Shown: positions 45,055 through 57,079 of the stretch, piece after piece | How the letters are laid out: the number at the start of each line of letters is the position of its first letter | Position numbering within the stretch: position 1 is the stretch's first letter | Origin: Bryoerythrophyllum caledonicum | Lineage: Eukaryota > Streptophyta > Bryopsida > Pottiales > Pottiaceae | Direction: 5' to 3' | Length of the DNA stretch: 64,000 bases | NCBI GenBank assembly: GCA_963971425.1 | Contig: OZ020519.1 | Location: forward strand, 16,694,028-16,758,027 | The notes under the pieces: model-generated | Told to the model about the DNA's origin: nothing | The model's input: the letters and a program-made list of their open reading frames with translations, nothing else | The model's database searches: none | Made by a program: the position numbers and the translations under genes

Positions 45055-45677
45055 TAATGAAAAAAGAGGTCTAAATCTTTGCCCCACTCACAAACCACCT
45101 TTGTAATACACTCCCTAGACAACATAAAAAACATTGTTCTGCCATCAAATTAAAAACATCAACAAATCATCTACTAAGTATATTACTTCAAATACTTCAA
45201 CAGCAACTAGATCAGTAATCTACAAAAAAACAGTAGATTACGTACAGCATCCTCTACGCCACTGGTACATGTGGCTCCTGTCGCGTCGCTGGCCACCGGG
45301 TCGGCCTCGCAGCGGTACGCCCCACCGGCAACAGCCGGTACCCGTGCGTACAATACACGAAAGAAGGCCTCCCCGGTGGACGCGGCGGCCGGTCACCCTC
45401 GCTCACGCCTCCACACATCCTTCATCGATCACTCACTTGTAGCCTCCATAAAGCCCTCCCACGGCAAAATATCTCCCTCAAAACACACAAAGCAAATCCA
45501 CTGCACTGCACTTCTCGTCCTCCTCAGCTCGCTGTCTGTGCATGTTTCCGCCTCGGCATCGACAGCCAAGCCGTCTCTCTCCTAATTCGGCGTGGATTCA
45601 TCTCGGTAGGATCAGGGAGCCTCGTACGTAGTCTCGTGGACCGGGGTTGATTACGGGTGCATGGCCTTGAGAAACTC
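45055..45677. other. Upstream of NAC gene: GC-rich stretch with an unassigned open frame
   Basis: The stretch 45,271-45,585 reads as 104 residues (MAPVASLATGSASQRYAPPA.. RAYNTRKKASP..). It has a composition like a mitochondrial or plastid presequence followed by a basic motif. No domain can be assigned and it may be part of an untranslated leader. Confidence 0.25.
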
Positions 45678-45983
45678 ACTGCAATCGTTAGTTACGTCGC
45701 TAGAATGGCGTTCTGGTGAAGCCAGGGATCATTACCAGTTTCCAGGTCGTTTTGTTGTGGTTCGGAGGCGGAGGATTCTGGGGATGTTGTTGACGTGTTT
45801 GCCTTGGAAGGTGTTGGTTTTTTGAAGCTTACTGCAATCGTTAGTTGCGTTGCTAGAATGGCGTTCTAGTGAAGCCAGGGATCATTACCAGTTTCCAGGT
45901 CGTTTTGTTGTGGTTCGGAGGCGGAGGATTCTGGGGATGTTGTTGACGTGTTTGCTTTGGAAGGTGTTGGTTTTTTGAGAGAC
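45678..45983. repeat. Tandem duplication of 153 bp in the NAC upstream region
   Basis: ACTGCAATCGTTAGTTACGT at 45,678 recurs as ACTGCAATCGTTAGTTGCGT at 45,831, and the copies differ by only a few bases. It lies 0.6-0.9 kb before the NAC start codon. From 45,984 to 46,592 no clear promoter element was recognised. Confidence 0.9.
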
Positions 45984-46592
45984 TTCGCAGGGCTAGTTCA
46001 TGAGTGAGACGGTGAGTGGGGCTTGAAGGTTCCGGTTTTCGGTTTCTAGAGTTTGAGTGCATGGTGCACAGTCGGAGTAGAATTTTCACGATGTACTCTG
46101 GCGGTCTCGGTTTGAGACGCATGCGCGAACATGCAGTTTGAGAGGTAGACTTGGAGGCACGGTACATGGAGGCTTGGGATTGTATTGGTGTTGTGTGAAG
46201 ATGGTGTTCCTAGTGTAGAGACAGTCACTTGGCGTTGAGTTCGGAAACTTGGTTTTCCCAGTAGTAGACAAGTTATGCAGCCACCAATGGTCACCGCGAA
46301 CTCGCCAATTCATTTCTACCCCGAACTCGCGTTCATGCCGGCTTGCCCCTCCACTCTCTCCTACAACCAGACGCGCTGCTGCCAAAACCACCCCATTTAG
46401 CCGGAGCACTCAATCCTAGCGTCCAACTTCTGCACACCTTAGAAAAACCTTTAGAGAATCTGGAGTCACGTGTGAGTATACCTGTATAGCAGAAGACTAG
46501 ACCTGTTGTGTATCGGTTGAGCTCTGCATAAGACGCCTTTTGGTCGACTGGAAGGCGGAGAGGTTCTTGGCTCTACAAGTGCCAGTGAAGTT

Positions 46593-49500
46593 ATGGTGCT
46601 GATGGCGTCTTCTTCTGCCGGAGGGGGTCCGGCGGTGTCGCAGCTGCAGCTGCCGCCGGGGTTCCGGTTCCACCCCACGGACGAGGAGCTGGTGCTGCAC
46701 TACTTGTGCCGGAAGGCGGAGGCGCACGTCTTCGCCATCCCTGTCATTGCCGAGATCGACCTCTACAAGTTCGACCCTTGGGACCTGCCTGGTTCGTCAC
46801 TCACCTCGCTCTCACTTGAGGCTATCACATGTAAATTGTGGAGATATCACCACCAGAACAGTGGAACAAAAACCATGTTAGAAATGTTTTGCTATAACTA
46901 CAAGACGTCTGGTTCATAACACACTATATTTTCTCACATGTAAATTGTGGAGATATCACCAGCAGAACAGTGGAACAAAAACCATGTTAGAAATGTTTTT
47001 TTATAACTACAAGACATCTGGTTCATAACACACTATACAGTATTTTCTCACATGTGAATTGTGGAGATATCACCAGCAGAACAGTACAAAGAAAATCATG
47101 TTAGGGATATTGTTATGTTCATACAAAACACTCTAGAAACGTGCCTTCTCTTTCTTCTAAATGTTGTTCTATGTAACGTGATTTTCGTATTGTGTATTCA
47201 TCACGTTATTTGGGGGTTTATATCCAGATTGAGAATCTCGTTTTGGCGATTGGAAGATTATTGTAGTAATGAAGGTCTTCATTGGGGGACAGATTCAGTT
47301 TTTCAGCGTGGATTTAACCACAGAACAGGGTATTTTGGGTGGCGGTCCTCACCAACTTTGGCACTGAGGTCTGTAAATTGAACAGATTTTCCGGATGCCA
47401 AAGTTGACGAAATGCTGCAAAAAGCTGAGAAACGTCTTCTCTGATGGCATGAGCGAATGCTACATCTCCATGCTATTGCCATCTCATGCTTGGTGTCCAT
47501 TTGCGTGGGGTTGAGAACTAATGGAATATATAAATACACCTAGTTCTATATTTTTGAATGATGTTATTTTGTTGGCCACCAAACGCGACCAAGGCTTTTA
47601 AGTATCATGCACTGGAGGTTGAGTTGATGAGATATGCGATGATTTGGTTTTGTCAGGAAAAGCCATTTTTGGGGAGCGGGAGTGGTACTTCTTCAGTCCC
47701 AGGGACAGGAAGTATCCGAACGGAGCCAGACCCAACCGAGCGGCTGCATCGGGCTACTGGAAAGCAACGGGGACGGACAAGCCCATTCACACGTCCGTCG
47801 GAGGGATCCGGAAGGTTGGAGTGAAGAAGGCCCTCGTGTTCTACAAGGGCCGGGCGCCCAAAGGCGTCAAGACCAACTGGATCATGCACGAGTATCGCTT
47901 GGCCGAGGGCGTGTGTGCTTCTGTGCACAATCACCGAAAAGGCTCCCTCCGTGTACGCTCCCCTTCTTGCCTTTCATTTGAAAATCGTAGAAGCACTAAA
48001 ATAGAGAATTCTCCCAAGCTTATGACCCACATTGAATGCTTTTTTTTGTTTCTCTTTTGTCATTTATGTTTGCTAGGTTCATTATGATAAGTACCTAATT
48101 TGCCTGACAACTTGCGATCACCTTCCTTGTAATAATGCACATTTGAAGAGAAGTTGCTCTCGCTCTCGCTTTGACCGCATCATTTATCAGGACTTGTCCA
48201 TGAAACTAACATCATGCGCTTTTGCAATATCCATTGACTGTTTTTTTTTGTGTAGAGTCCTTCATTTAGTGTTGACTGCTGATGGATGTGCCATGCTTGA
48301 AGTTGGATTAATCGACATGTAAACCAACCTAATATTACTCCACTAACAGTAGAATGATTATGAGTATAATTGAACTACATATTAGAATATTTAGTCATTC
48401 TAACACGCTGAACCAGAATGTGAGGATGATAGGAGTCTGGTCTTTGGTGTGATAATAATTTTTCTTTTGCGGGTGTGTGCAGTTAGATGATTGGGTCCTG
48501 TGCCGTATTTACAAAAAGAGTACAAATGCGCAGCGGACAGGCAAAGAGCGAGACAGTTCATCATGTGTGGAAGAGGTATTGCTACTCATCTCAGTCAACA
48601 ACACTCTGATGCTGCTTTTTCCTTCCCTTTTGAAGCTTCTCCAATGTCACCATAGCATGAATTTCAACAATAGTAATCCTGGCTATAGCTGTGAAAGACA
48701 GTAGGTCACCGTTTTCACCATGAATTTCCCTGCCTCTTTGCTGCATCTTTTTTAATTTTTCATGACTTATATGGGGTAACCTGAAATTCGGTAACATGAA
48801 ATATCAGTCCACTCTACGGTGAAGTACAACCCATGAATATCTGTTCTCCAAAAAGGTTTTTTTTGTTTGTTCCCATTTTCCCGGGCCGGCACTTCAAAGG
48901 TCAAGAGTACTCCCAAGTAGTCTCCTCCGAAATGATGTGGCTCCCATCGTGCATGTGCAACATCCATCATCACCCGGAATTTACATGCGTTCACACAATG
49001 CGTGTGTGTCTGGCTCTGGTGGTCCCTCATCCAGAAGGTCACATTTTTATTCATGCCGCCCCACACACAGGCGGTGCCTGGGCCCTTTCATTTTACCCAT
49101 GTCATTGTCATTATGAAATGTGGTCCGAAGCCGTAACCACGATGTGAATTCACACATTATCCTAAAATTTCATAGGTCAGAATTTTCTACATTTGGGATG
49201 GGCATCGGTTGGGTCATGTGATGGAGCAAAAAAATGTGCACTTACTATCTTGTACTCTGACAGGTATTAGCCTCGCTTCCGGAGATTGACGACCCGAAGC
49301 TGGTCCTCCCCCGGCTCGGTTCCTACCCCGGCTTCCCCGAACCGGAGGAGAATTTTATGGGCGTTGTACACCTGGGCGAGAAGAGCTCGGCCGAAGCGGA
49401 GTCCTCGCGGTCTTCCAAGCTCTTGGGGCTGCCATTCCCGCGGCTCCCTTCCGGGTGGAAGATGCCCCGGCCAGCGGACGGCGTCTTCGACCTCCAGCAG

Positions 49501-49863
49501 TACGAGAAGTTCAACCGGCAGCTCCTTGAGCTTGGCCCACGGCCAACCACGCTCACCTTGAGACCGGCGGCCGAGAGTGCCATGCACCAAATGGAGAATG
49601 CCTTCATGCCCCTCCGCCCGGCAAACAACTCCCCGGTCTCCGGTGAGGAGGTCCAGAGCCAATTCCGGTTGCAGTTTGCGGGCCACAACGAAGGCCTTGA
49701 GTCCATCTTCTCCTTCAGCAGCTACAACCAGCCCCGGTCGACCATCAACGCCCTACTCCCGGTGGACCCACCACCCACCCCCTCCACGGACCTCGGGTTC
49801 TTGAGATCCCCTCCGTACACAAGAGGGCATGCCAACGCAAGTTATGGTTACAATCCCACATGA
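46593..49863 (+). CDS. NAC-domain transcription factor, four exons, 395 residues
   Basis: Exons are 46,593-46,791, 47,657-47,952, 48,483-48,575 and 49,264-49,863, all with GT-AG introns and consistent phases. The N-terminal NAC domain has subdomain A ([20 protein letters not shown]), B/C ([31 protein letters not shown]), D ([20 protein letters not shown]) and E ([13 protein letters not shown], across the exon 2/3 join). The first two introns sit at the positions usual for plant NAC genes. The order and spacing are closest to the ATAF/NAP group, nuclear DNA-binding factors in stress, senescence and wall programmes. The C-terminus (exons 3-4) is Ser/Pro-rich and presumably the regulatory half. 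The start gives a short Ser/Gly-rich leader. Subfamily assignment is by motif only. Confidence 0.95.
46825..47120. repeat. Tandem triplication (about 110 bp) in NAC intron 1
   Basis: TCACATGTAAATTGTGGAGA begins units at 46,825, 46,934 and 47,048. The first two are nearly identical, and the third diverges after about 45 bases. Confidence 0.9.
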
Positions 49864-50288
49864 GAAGCGATGACATGCATTATATTCATCATTAGTGCAT
49901 AGAGCATACTGAAGCTATGGTCTTAGATTCGTAGCCATGGCCATTGAGTAGAGAATATTTTCCACTAGTTGTTGATATTGTTTGAATGTGGAACAACAAC
50001 ACATGAAAGACCCTGAGTATACATATTGTGAATATAGTGAAGTGGGCAATTTGTGTAGAGTTTTAGGTACTCTCGAAGGTGTCATATTGGGTGGACTTGG
50101 AATATGTTATGTGTAATTCCAAGGTTGGATGGTGGTATTAGATAGGCACATTTATCAACCAGGTGCAACAACTTTAATCTATTTGCTTTAATTTCATAAA
50201 TATTTCGAGAAACTAGTGCATATGGTCCTGGGAATATCAATTTTTCTTCCAAGCTAAAGCTCCAAACTAAGGAGATATATCTGTGACT
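49864..50288. other. 3' flank of the NAC gene
   Basis: No polyadenylation signal is clear-cut. Nothing else was recognised. Confidence 0.4.
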
Positions 50289-51137
50289 TTAACCCCTAAA
50301 GTTGAAAACCCTCAAAACTGCCAAAAACCCTCAAAACTGCCCTCTTTCAATGCAAGGTGAAAATTTTTAACTTTTGACAAATTTTGGAGTATGTAACCGT
50401 AAGATCTAGTACCTAACTTGTACATGTACATGCATACCAAATCTTAGATTCAAATTTCTCTCCATTTGTGAGATCGTGATGTTCAAAGTTGAAAAAAAAG
50501 ATTTTTTCCTTGTTGTAGAATGGAAAACTAATGTTTTGGGGGCCAAGAAAACCAATTTTGAAAGGAAATTTGACATGAGGCTCTTCAAATTCTTGTTCCT
50601 ATGTGAGTAAGGAATATGTCCATATAATTTTTACCCTCATAGGACCTATAAAACCTAAAGAAATGCTTAATTTTTCACAGGGAGGTATGCTGAAATACAA
50701 ATACAAATGCCCATTTTCAACAATTAAAAAGGCATGTAAAATATTATCTGATTTAAAATCCAAACGGTGAGATCATGCTTTACTACCTCTTTTACATGTA
50801 CGAAAAACAAAATTCGAAAAAAAGTAAAATCTCAATTTTTGGTGAATTTTTGAAGTTACTGCGATCTAATTGATTTTGGGCAGATTTTGAGAATAAATGA
50901 GCATATACCGCAGTTTTGGGCAGATTTCAGCATGCCCTAACAGTGTTTTCAAACTTTGACCGTGAATATCTCCTAAAGTATGAGGAATTTTGAAGCATGA
51001 ATGGTGTCATTTTAAAGGTATGGGAAAACTCTACAACCTTCCAAAAGTTGAACTTCATACGATCTAAATTTAGTAACTGAGAGCCTGACCAGAGTCAGAT
51101 CGACCACATTCTGGTCGATTTCGACTTTAGGAGTTGA
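50289..51137. mobile_element. TTAA-bounded element (piggyBac-like), 849 bp
   Basis: It runs from TTAACCCCTAAAGTTGAAA to TTTCGACTTTAGGAGTTGA, an inverted pair with the last TTAA altered to TTGA. The interior is AT-rich and non-coding. From 51,138 to 51,815 no gene is seen. Confidence 0.65.
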
Positions 51138-51818
51138 TTGTGCATTTTGAAACTTACACCCACTCATGTGCATCTACACTAGCCTCGATGGCCTTCTAGT
51201 GTTGAATTTGCAGTGTGATTGCGAAGTGTATTGTAAGACTTTATATTATTTTAAGCACTATGCATAACCACAATAGTTTTAGTGGTTTCTAAATAATATA
51301 ATTTTCCTCATATTTGAGATATCCAATGCTACTTGCCACAGAGTTACTTTTAAGTAGAGAGAGTCGTTCCCTCTGATTCAATGACCTCCATGAAGTGTTT
51401 AAACATGTATTTCCATCATTCAAGAAAGTAATTACTGGATTGCAAGTAATCCCAGCATTACTCTGGTGTCAATAGAAACTTCTAATTGGTGGCTATCGTT
51501 GGCCCCAGCCTCGTCAACATGCCTCAAGAAGGTCGTTGAAGTGCTCATTCATAGACTTCTCAAACACGTAGACCAACACAAGGAACAACTATGGTCTTTT
51601 GGGAGATTCAGAACATAAGCTTCTCCTACATGAACATGGCCTTGAAGACGGGTGAGACGCTCAAATTAGCACTAATTTGTGGGCCTTGATTGAGCTGCCA
51701 TTAGTGATGATAAATGAAGTGGCGTCAGCAAATAAATGAAGCCGGTCCATTGATTTGTAATACTACTATTCACTTGGATGTTTTTGTCTCCTTGAAGGGC
51801 ACGATGCACACACAGTGA

Positions 51819-52419
51819 GGGGCGGTTTACACTATAGACCAAGAGCCGTGACCAAGGAAAATGGATTAATTCCATGGTCACACTTCCATGGTCACACTTC
51901 ATAAAAATGTAATTTTTAAAGCCCTTGGGCCTCTCACTAAGTGTAAACCGAACTTGGACCGGGAGGAATGACCATGTACTAAAAAGTGGGCATGCTGATT
52001 TTTTTAATGAATGCCTAAAAAGGGCAGTATTTCCTAAAATAACAAAGAAAATAAAACAAGCCAAAAAGACAAAAAGGGTGGTTGCCATTGTATCTACAGT
52101 AACGTTGGGCCCCCTTCCCCAAAAAAAAAAAACAAAAAAAACGATTAAAAAAATAATAAAACTGCATTTCAGGCCCATGGTCCCCTCGTTTCAGCAACGA
52201 GAGAACCCATTTAGCCTCTCTCGCCGCAAATTCCGGGGGACCATGCAACATTATCCATTAGGCCTATTTCTAGGCCTTTTGAGGACCTCAACTCCTTTGG
52301 TCACTTTTCTTTTTTCCTCCTAGTGTAAACCCAAGTCATCCCGGGACGAGTTGATGGAGCCAATCACAGATTTAAAAGGGTCATGGGACGAGTTCTTGGT
52401 CCGTAGTGTAAACCGCCCC
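51819..52419. mobile_element. PIF/Harbinger-like MITE, family GGGGCGGTTTACACTA (601 bp)
   Basis: GGGGCGGTTTACACTA and TAGTGTAAACCGCCCC are perfectly inverted, with TGA on both sides (51,816-51,818; 52,420-52,422). The interior matches 38,092-38,773 over long stretches. Confidence 0.9.
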
Positions 52420-52422
52420 TGA

Positions 52423-53290
52423 GTCTGCTTGATCATGAGCTTCCAACCCAGTTGTGGAAATCACGTACAATCAGATTCCTTTAAAAGAAGCATGTGATAC
52501 AACAACAATCTCGTTATAACAAGCAACTTGGGTTAGAACAAATCTTCTCTCTTGATAACAGCAACACTTGATGTAAGAAGCATTACCCACCCTTTTTATT
52601 ATTACAGCCGTTCAATATAGCACCCTCCATATGTAGCAGGCAAAACCAACAAGATTGTTGTAAAGGAAGGTGGTTGTAACATGGAAAAGAGAAGATGGCG
52701 CTCTATGTCCACACCCTCCTACCCCGCTTAGGTCATAGACGGTCGCTACCTCACTTAAATGAGAGAGCGGCATTATAGAAAGTCTTACATATGCACCAAT
52801 AAAGGGTGCGCCACTTCTTATGATGTTTGTATACGACCACTCCAACAAAAAGACAATTTACATTGTTTTCTCTCTAAATGCAAGAGAAAAATGCTTGGTT
52901 CATTTGTGCTTCATCGTACAAAATTGCACTGGACTTCCTTGTTGACACACAAATTTGATAATTTCTCACAATCTGAAGGAAAACCAGTATATTCAATATC
53001 TTATACTGCTTATACAAAACCTTGTATTGTATATACAAAATCCTGTATACCCAACCATGTATTTCCTCCAAGCCTTGGAAACAAAGACAAAAGCCACAGC
53101 TACACCTTTGAGGCGTGCTCTAAAGCTTAAGAGTTAAGTCTATCACATGCAACAACATTATCAAAATTATTTTCATAGCAAGGCAAAGGTACTTTGAGTT
53201 TATCCTCTTTTTCTCATTTTTAATTACTCAAATTAGCCCTACATAGCTCTCAATTTCTATAATCAGCTCTAAGACTTTGGGAAAATGTGG
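52423..53290. other. Intergenic DNA, no gene seen
   Basis: A repetitive TATACAAAATCCTGTAT tract near 53,010-53,050 is the only structure noticed. Confidence 0.4.
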
Positions 53291-54091
53291 TGAACCCTTT
53301 ACAGCCCAGGGATGTTTCTGGAAAAACCAAGATTTCTAGCTGATTTTTTTTCTTTGAATGGGATTTGATGGAAATATAATGCCTACTAGTAGTATCTAAT
53401 CTTACAAAATTGAACTTAATCCATGACCTCAACTTTGGGGAAATTTTGCACAACATCCAACGGTTGATGGAATAGATTATAGTGTTTAAAGCTACCGTAC
53501 ATTGGTAGTAAAAATTGTAGAATTTGGAGGGTGTACTACTTTAACATGTGTAAGATTCTTGCAAGAATTTTTTTACTTTGAATTAGAGAGGTTCACATGT
53601 GTACTAGGTTGATAGCTTTGCATTGACATATCATATGTGAAGCAAATACTTATACACAGTTATTGGTGACTTTTTTGCTTTTTTGTACTTGATTGTATGC
53701 AAAAATGTTCCAACCTTATACGAATCAAAACCGAAGTTTTATATGTGAGGAGAGAGATCAACAATCACAAAACAATGAAGAATGTCTTAAAGACGAAGTT
53801 CAATCAAAATTTAAGACCAAAATCAATGTGCATGTGTGTGAAATACAACATAGTATGTGGCAAAGTATTCACTATATTTGAGTGTGTTTGGTGTACTTTG
53901 TGTTGTATTCCTAGCTTTTCCAAGAGTTCTATAAATCCAAACCATGATTTGGTTGTTGGAGAGTGTTTATGTATTGAGTGCACAAATCTGAACCTTGTAT
54001 CTCAAAGCCTAGTTCCTCATGGATTTCATGCAAATTTAGTTTTAGCACCTCCGGCGTCCCATTTCGAGCTTCATGGGCGCTATAGGGTTAA
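53291..54091. mobile_element. TTAA-bounded element, family 2 (CCCTTTAnnGCCCAGG), 801 bp
   Basis: The left end is TGAACCCTTTACAGCCCAGG and the right end TGGGCGCTATAGGGTTAA. It is the inverted paralogue of 58,427-59,232 along its whole length, including a 60-codon open stretch (MYAKMFQPYTN..) present in both. That stretch may simply reflect recent common origin. Confidence 0.75.
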
Positions 54092-54663
54092 GATTCATGG
54101 TACTACATGATCTCCCCTTCATTTTCAAAGACAGCTACAACTAGTTTTGACTTAAATTTAAAGACCATCAAGCTTATTTGTTCTTAATATGGAATGTGGT
54201 TGAGAGGCCACTAAGATCTTCCCATACCTAATAGTTAGCATGGTTGATTGCTATGAAACCACCACATAACATTAAGCCATACTATGTATAACCCTTTTCA
54301 CTTTTCAAAACATGATGTAACTCAAAAGTACATGTCCTATGTTTTATAAGCTAAAAGGATAAGCCATGTAACCTAAGGTTGTATTTCTGCCATGAAACAA
54401 ATGGAGATTACACATAACAAAATGTTTTTTATATTTGCCCTGAAATGAAGGGAGATTATACAGAGTATTGTGGTTTTGTAGCAACGAGCAATAAAAGTGA
54501 ACAGATAGTGATTTATTTTTATTCGTAAAAAGGTCTTATTGAAACTCTCGGTGACTTTACAAATACTCAATTGTTTGATGATATCATTGTTGCATATCAA
54601 ATCTACCAAAGCTACAATTGGTAAAGCAATTGAACACTATAAAAATGTGGATTATTACAAGAC
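54092..54663. other. Intergenic DNA, no gene seen
   Basis: The stretch begins with GATTCATGGTACTACATGA, a dispersed repeat motif also at about 57,190 and 58,400. Confidence 0.4.
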
Positions 54664-54666
54664 TAA

Positions 54667-55009
54667 GAGCCGCTTCACACCAGGACCAAGGTCAAGAGAC
54701 CATCAAATTCCACCAATGGTATTGCAAGAATGGCCAAAGTTTGGTCTCTCGGCCTTCACACTAAAAGGCCCTCCATTGTGCCTACATGGTAGCACTTTTA
54801 GAGAGTTTTGGGGCCAAGGCAACAACCTCTCAATCCAAACTTGGATAGCGAATTTTAGCCAACCCAAACTTCCTTTGAGAGGCCATTGACTTCCTTCAAT
54901 TTATAAGTAGTAATGTTTCTTTTTAGCCCAAGAGTTTGACCTCTTGCCACTATTTTGGCTGAAATTTTGACGGTCGGCCTCTCAACTTGGCCTCGGTGTG
55001 AAGCGGCCC
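54667..55009. mobile_element. PIF/Harbinger-like MITE, family GGGCCGCTTCACAC (343 bp)
   Basis: GAGCCGCTTCACACC and GGTGTGAAGCGGCCC are inverted, with TAA at 54,664-54,666 and 55,010-55,012. Inverted similarity continues inward (GACCAAGGTCAAGAG / CTCTCAACTTGG). There is no coding capacity. Confidence 0.88.
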
Positions 55010-55012
55010 TAA

Positions 55013-55731
55013 CTTCATCACTAACATCAAGTCATCCAAGGTTTGAATAAGATACCCTTTTCTTTCATTTTTATATTATAAAAAACGCTCTACATAGTCC
55101 TCAATATGGAAAATCAACACAATAGAAAGAAAGGCGACAGCCGATTCATGGTTGACATCCCACTAGCTCAATTTTTATTTTAAAACCGAGGTGAAATTGT
55201 TTTTAAATGAACTTAGAGAACACCAAGCTCTTTTATTAATCTAATTACTGTATAGAGTGAATAAATAGTAGTATAATAAGTCGAAAGAAGGTGTATCTTA
55301 CTGGAATTTTGAACGGTTGTTACAAATTACTCGATTCTCTGGAACTCAATGAAAAACTATTCATAAGATGTGATATGTTCACATATGTTGTAAGTAACCA
55401 ACATCAATATATAAACATTGGCATTAACATCATGTAAAGCATAACGAGTCAAAAACTACTTGCACTACCAAAGAGATGGTCTAAGGAGACCAACAAGCAT
55501 ACCAAGTAGTGGTAGCTTACATCCGGCTTGGATTTGAAGTATGTATAAGGTTGGTTGATGTGAAACCACCATGTGACACCAAACCGCATATGTACAACCC
55601 CCTTCATTTAAGGGCACAAATGTAGCTTTCTAGTTTAGGCCTCATGGCTTATCATTTTAGGTTACAAATAATAAGACATGTACTTCTATCCTGAAATATA
55701 TACAAACTATTGTAGATAATATGGTTTAACA
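55013..55731. other. Intergenic DNA, no gene seen
   Basis: Nothing was recognised. Confidence 0.4.
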
Positions 55732-57079
55732 TTAACCCCCAAGGTACCGTGACAGTTTTACACCAAAAACACTTCAAACTAAATGGATTCTAGTGCAACG
55801 AATAAAGAAGGTAACAAAAACTTTTATTTTTAGTTCTGACCGTAGGATCTCAATAAAGGCTTATTAAGTAATACATGTTCAAAATTTCATAAACTTTGAC
55901 CGCACGGATTAAAAGATTATAGTGTTTGAAGTCAAGCAAATGGTTCATTTTCTTCCCTGCGTTTAGTGGATCAGCAGACTTTGACTTCAGTTGGTGTCAA
56001 AAAATTTCACTACAAAAGGTCTAAATCTATTACCATCTTGTTAAGCATGATGTTAGCTCCTTAGAGCATCTCCACTCGGGGGCTTAGAAACCGGTTTAGG
56101 ATGGCCGCGAAATTTCCTGGGATGCGGGCCCGGAGTGTCGTAGTTGGTGCATGATTGCACCGCAAAACTGAAAATTTTCCTATAAAGTAACGACTAAAGT
56201 AACTTGACCGAATTGGACACGGCCCACTGCCGCAAGCATAAAGAACGTCCCACGTGTAAGATCTTCATTGACGGTTGAGCCCGGTGAATTATTCGAGGCG
56301 GCCGCCATCTCTTTCAAATATGGCATTGCTTTTTCGAAATCCGCCAAAATAAACCGGGGTCAACATTTCCCTGGGCCCGTGGTAGAAGGGCCATGCCACC
56401 TGGATCCTCCAAACTGGGCAGGTCTGCCGGGATGGGGGCCCGCGATGGAGCTGCTCTTACACACCAATTTTTAGAGGTAGAGACGGGGTTTAGCATATTC
56501 AAAACAAGTGTGCAAGGAGTGGAGGCTCAAAATTTGTTAATTCACTCTTCATTTTTTTTTGGACTTAATATGTTTTTGATTGATAATCCAAATAGTTAAT
56601 ATAAAGGTTTACATTACATATTGATGTGGAAAAAATTAAAAGTGAAAAATATGAAGCTCTCTAGGTTTTATGTGGAAAAGAAGAAGTTTTTTGGTACCTT
56701 GCCCGACAATGAGTGACAATGTGTGAAAATGTTTGACTTGGGTTGGTATGCTATTTTTCACTAAAGACAAGAACTTTTTTTGGACAATATGGAGGGAAAT
56801 AATATTACTTGCAAGTACTGAAAATCTCACTTTCAATAGAGTGTCCTATCAAAAGTTTTTGGAGGTGCCCGAGGTGGCCGCCCTCCCCATTTAAAATTCA
56901 AAACCCTATAACTTTTCGTCAAATGTCCAATTTAGGAAAAAATTGTTTTCCCACTAAGGTCTTGGTAATGTCTTTCTTTAGTAAGAATTTCAAAGAAGAA
57001 TGTTGGAAATTGACACCATAGGAACTTGACCGAACTTTCAAAATGGACCTTTTTGGACACTTGGTCCTTTAGGGGTTAA
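55732..57079. mobile_element. TTAA-bounded element (piggyBac-like family 1), interrupted by a MITE
   Basis: It runs from TTAACCCCCAAGGTACC to GGTCCTTTAGGGGTTAA. Without the 393-bp MITE at 56,064-56,456 it is about 0.95 kb, the same length as its relatives. Interior landmarks are shared with 14,018 and 16,257. Confidence 0.78.
56064..56456. mobile_element. PIF/Harbinger-like MITE, family GAGCATCTCCAC (393 bp), nested
   Basis: GAGCATCTCCACTCGGGG and, inverted, CGCGATGGAGCTGCTC are flanked by TTA at 56,061-56,063 and 56,457-56,459. The related TTAA element at 16,257 has the uninterrupted text TTCCTTACACACCAATTTTT at about 16,661, giving the empty site. Confidence 0.92.

Noticed and set aside
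33000-46592. Retrovirus-like or other virus-derived relics
   Set aside because: I looked for polymerase, integrase and capsid-like frames and for paired long terminal repeats in the repeat-rich areas and saw none.
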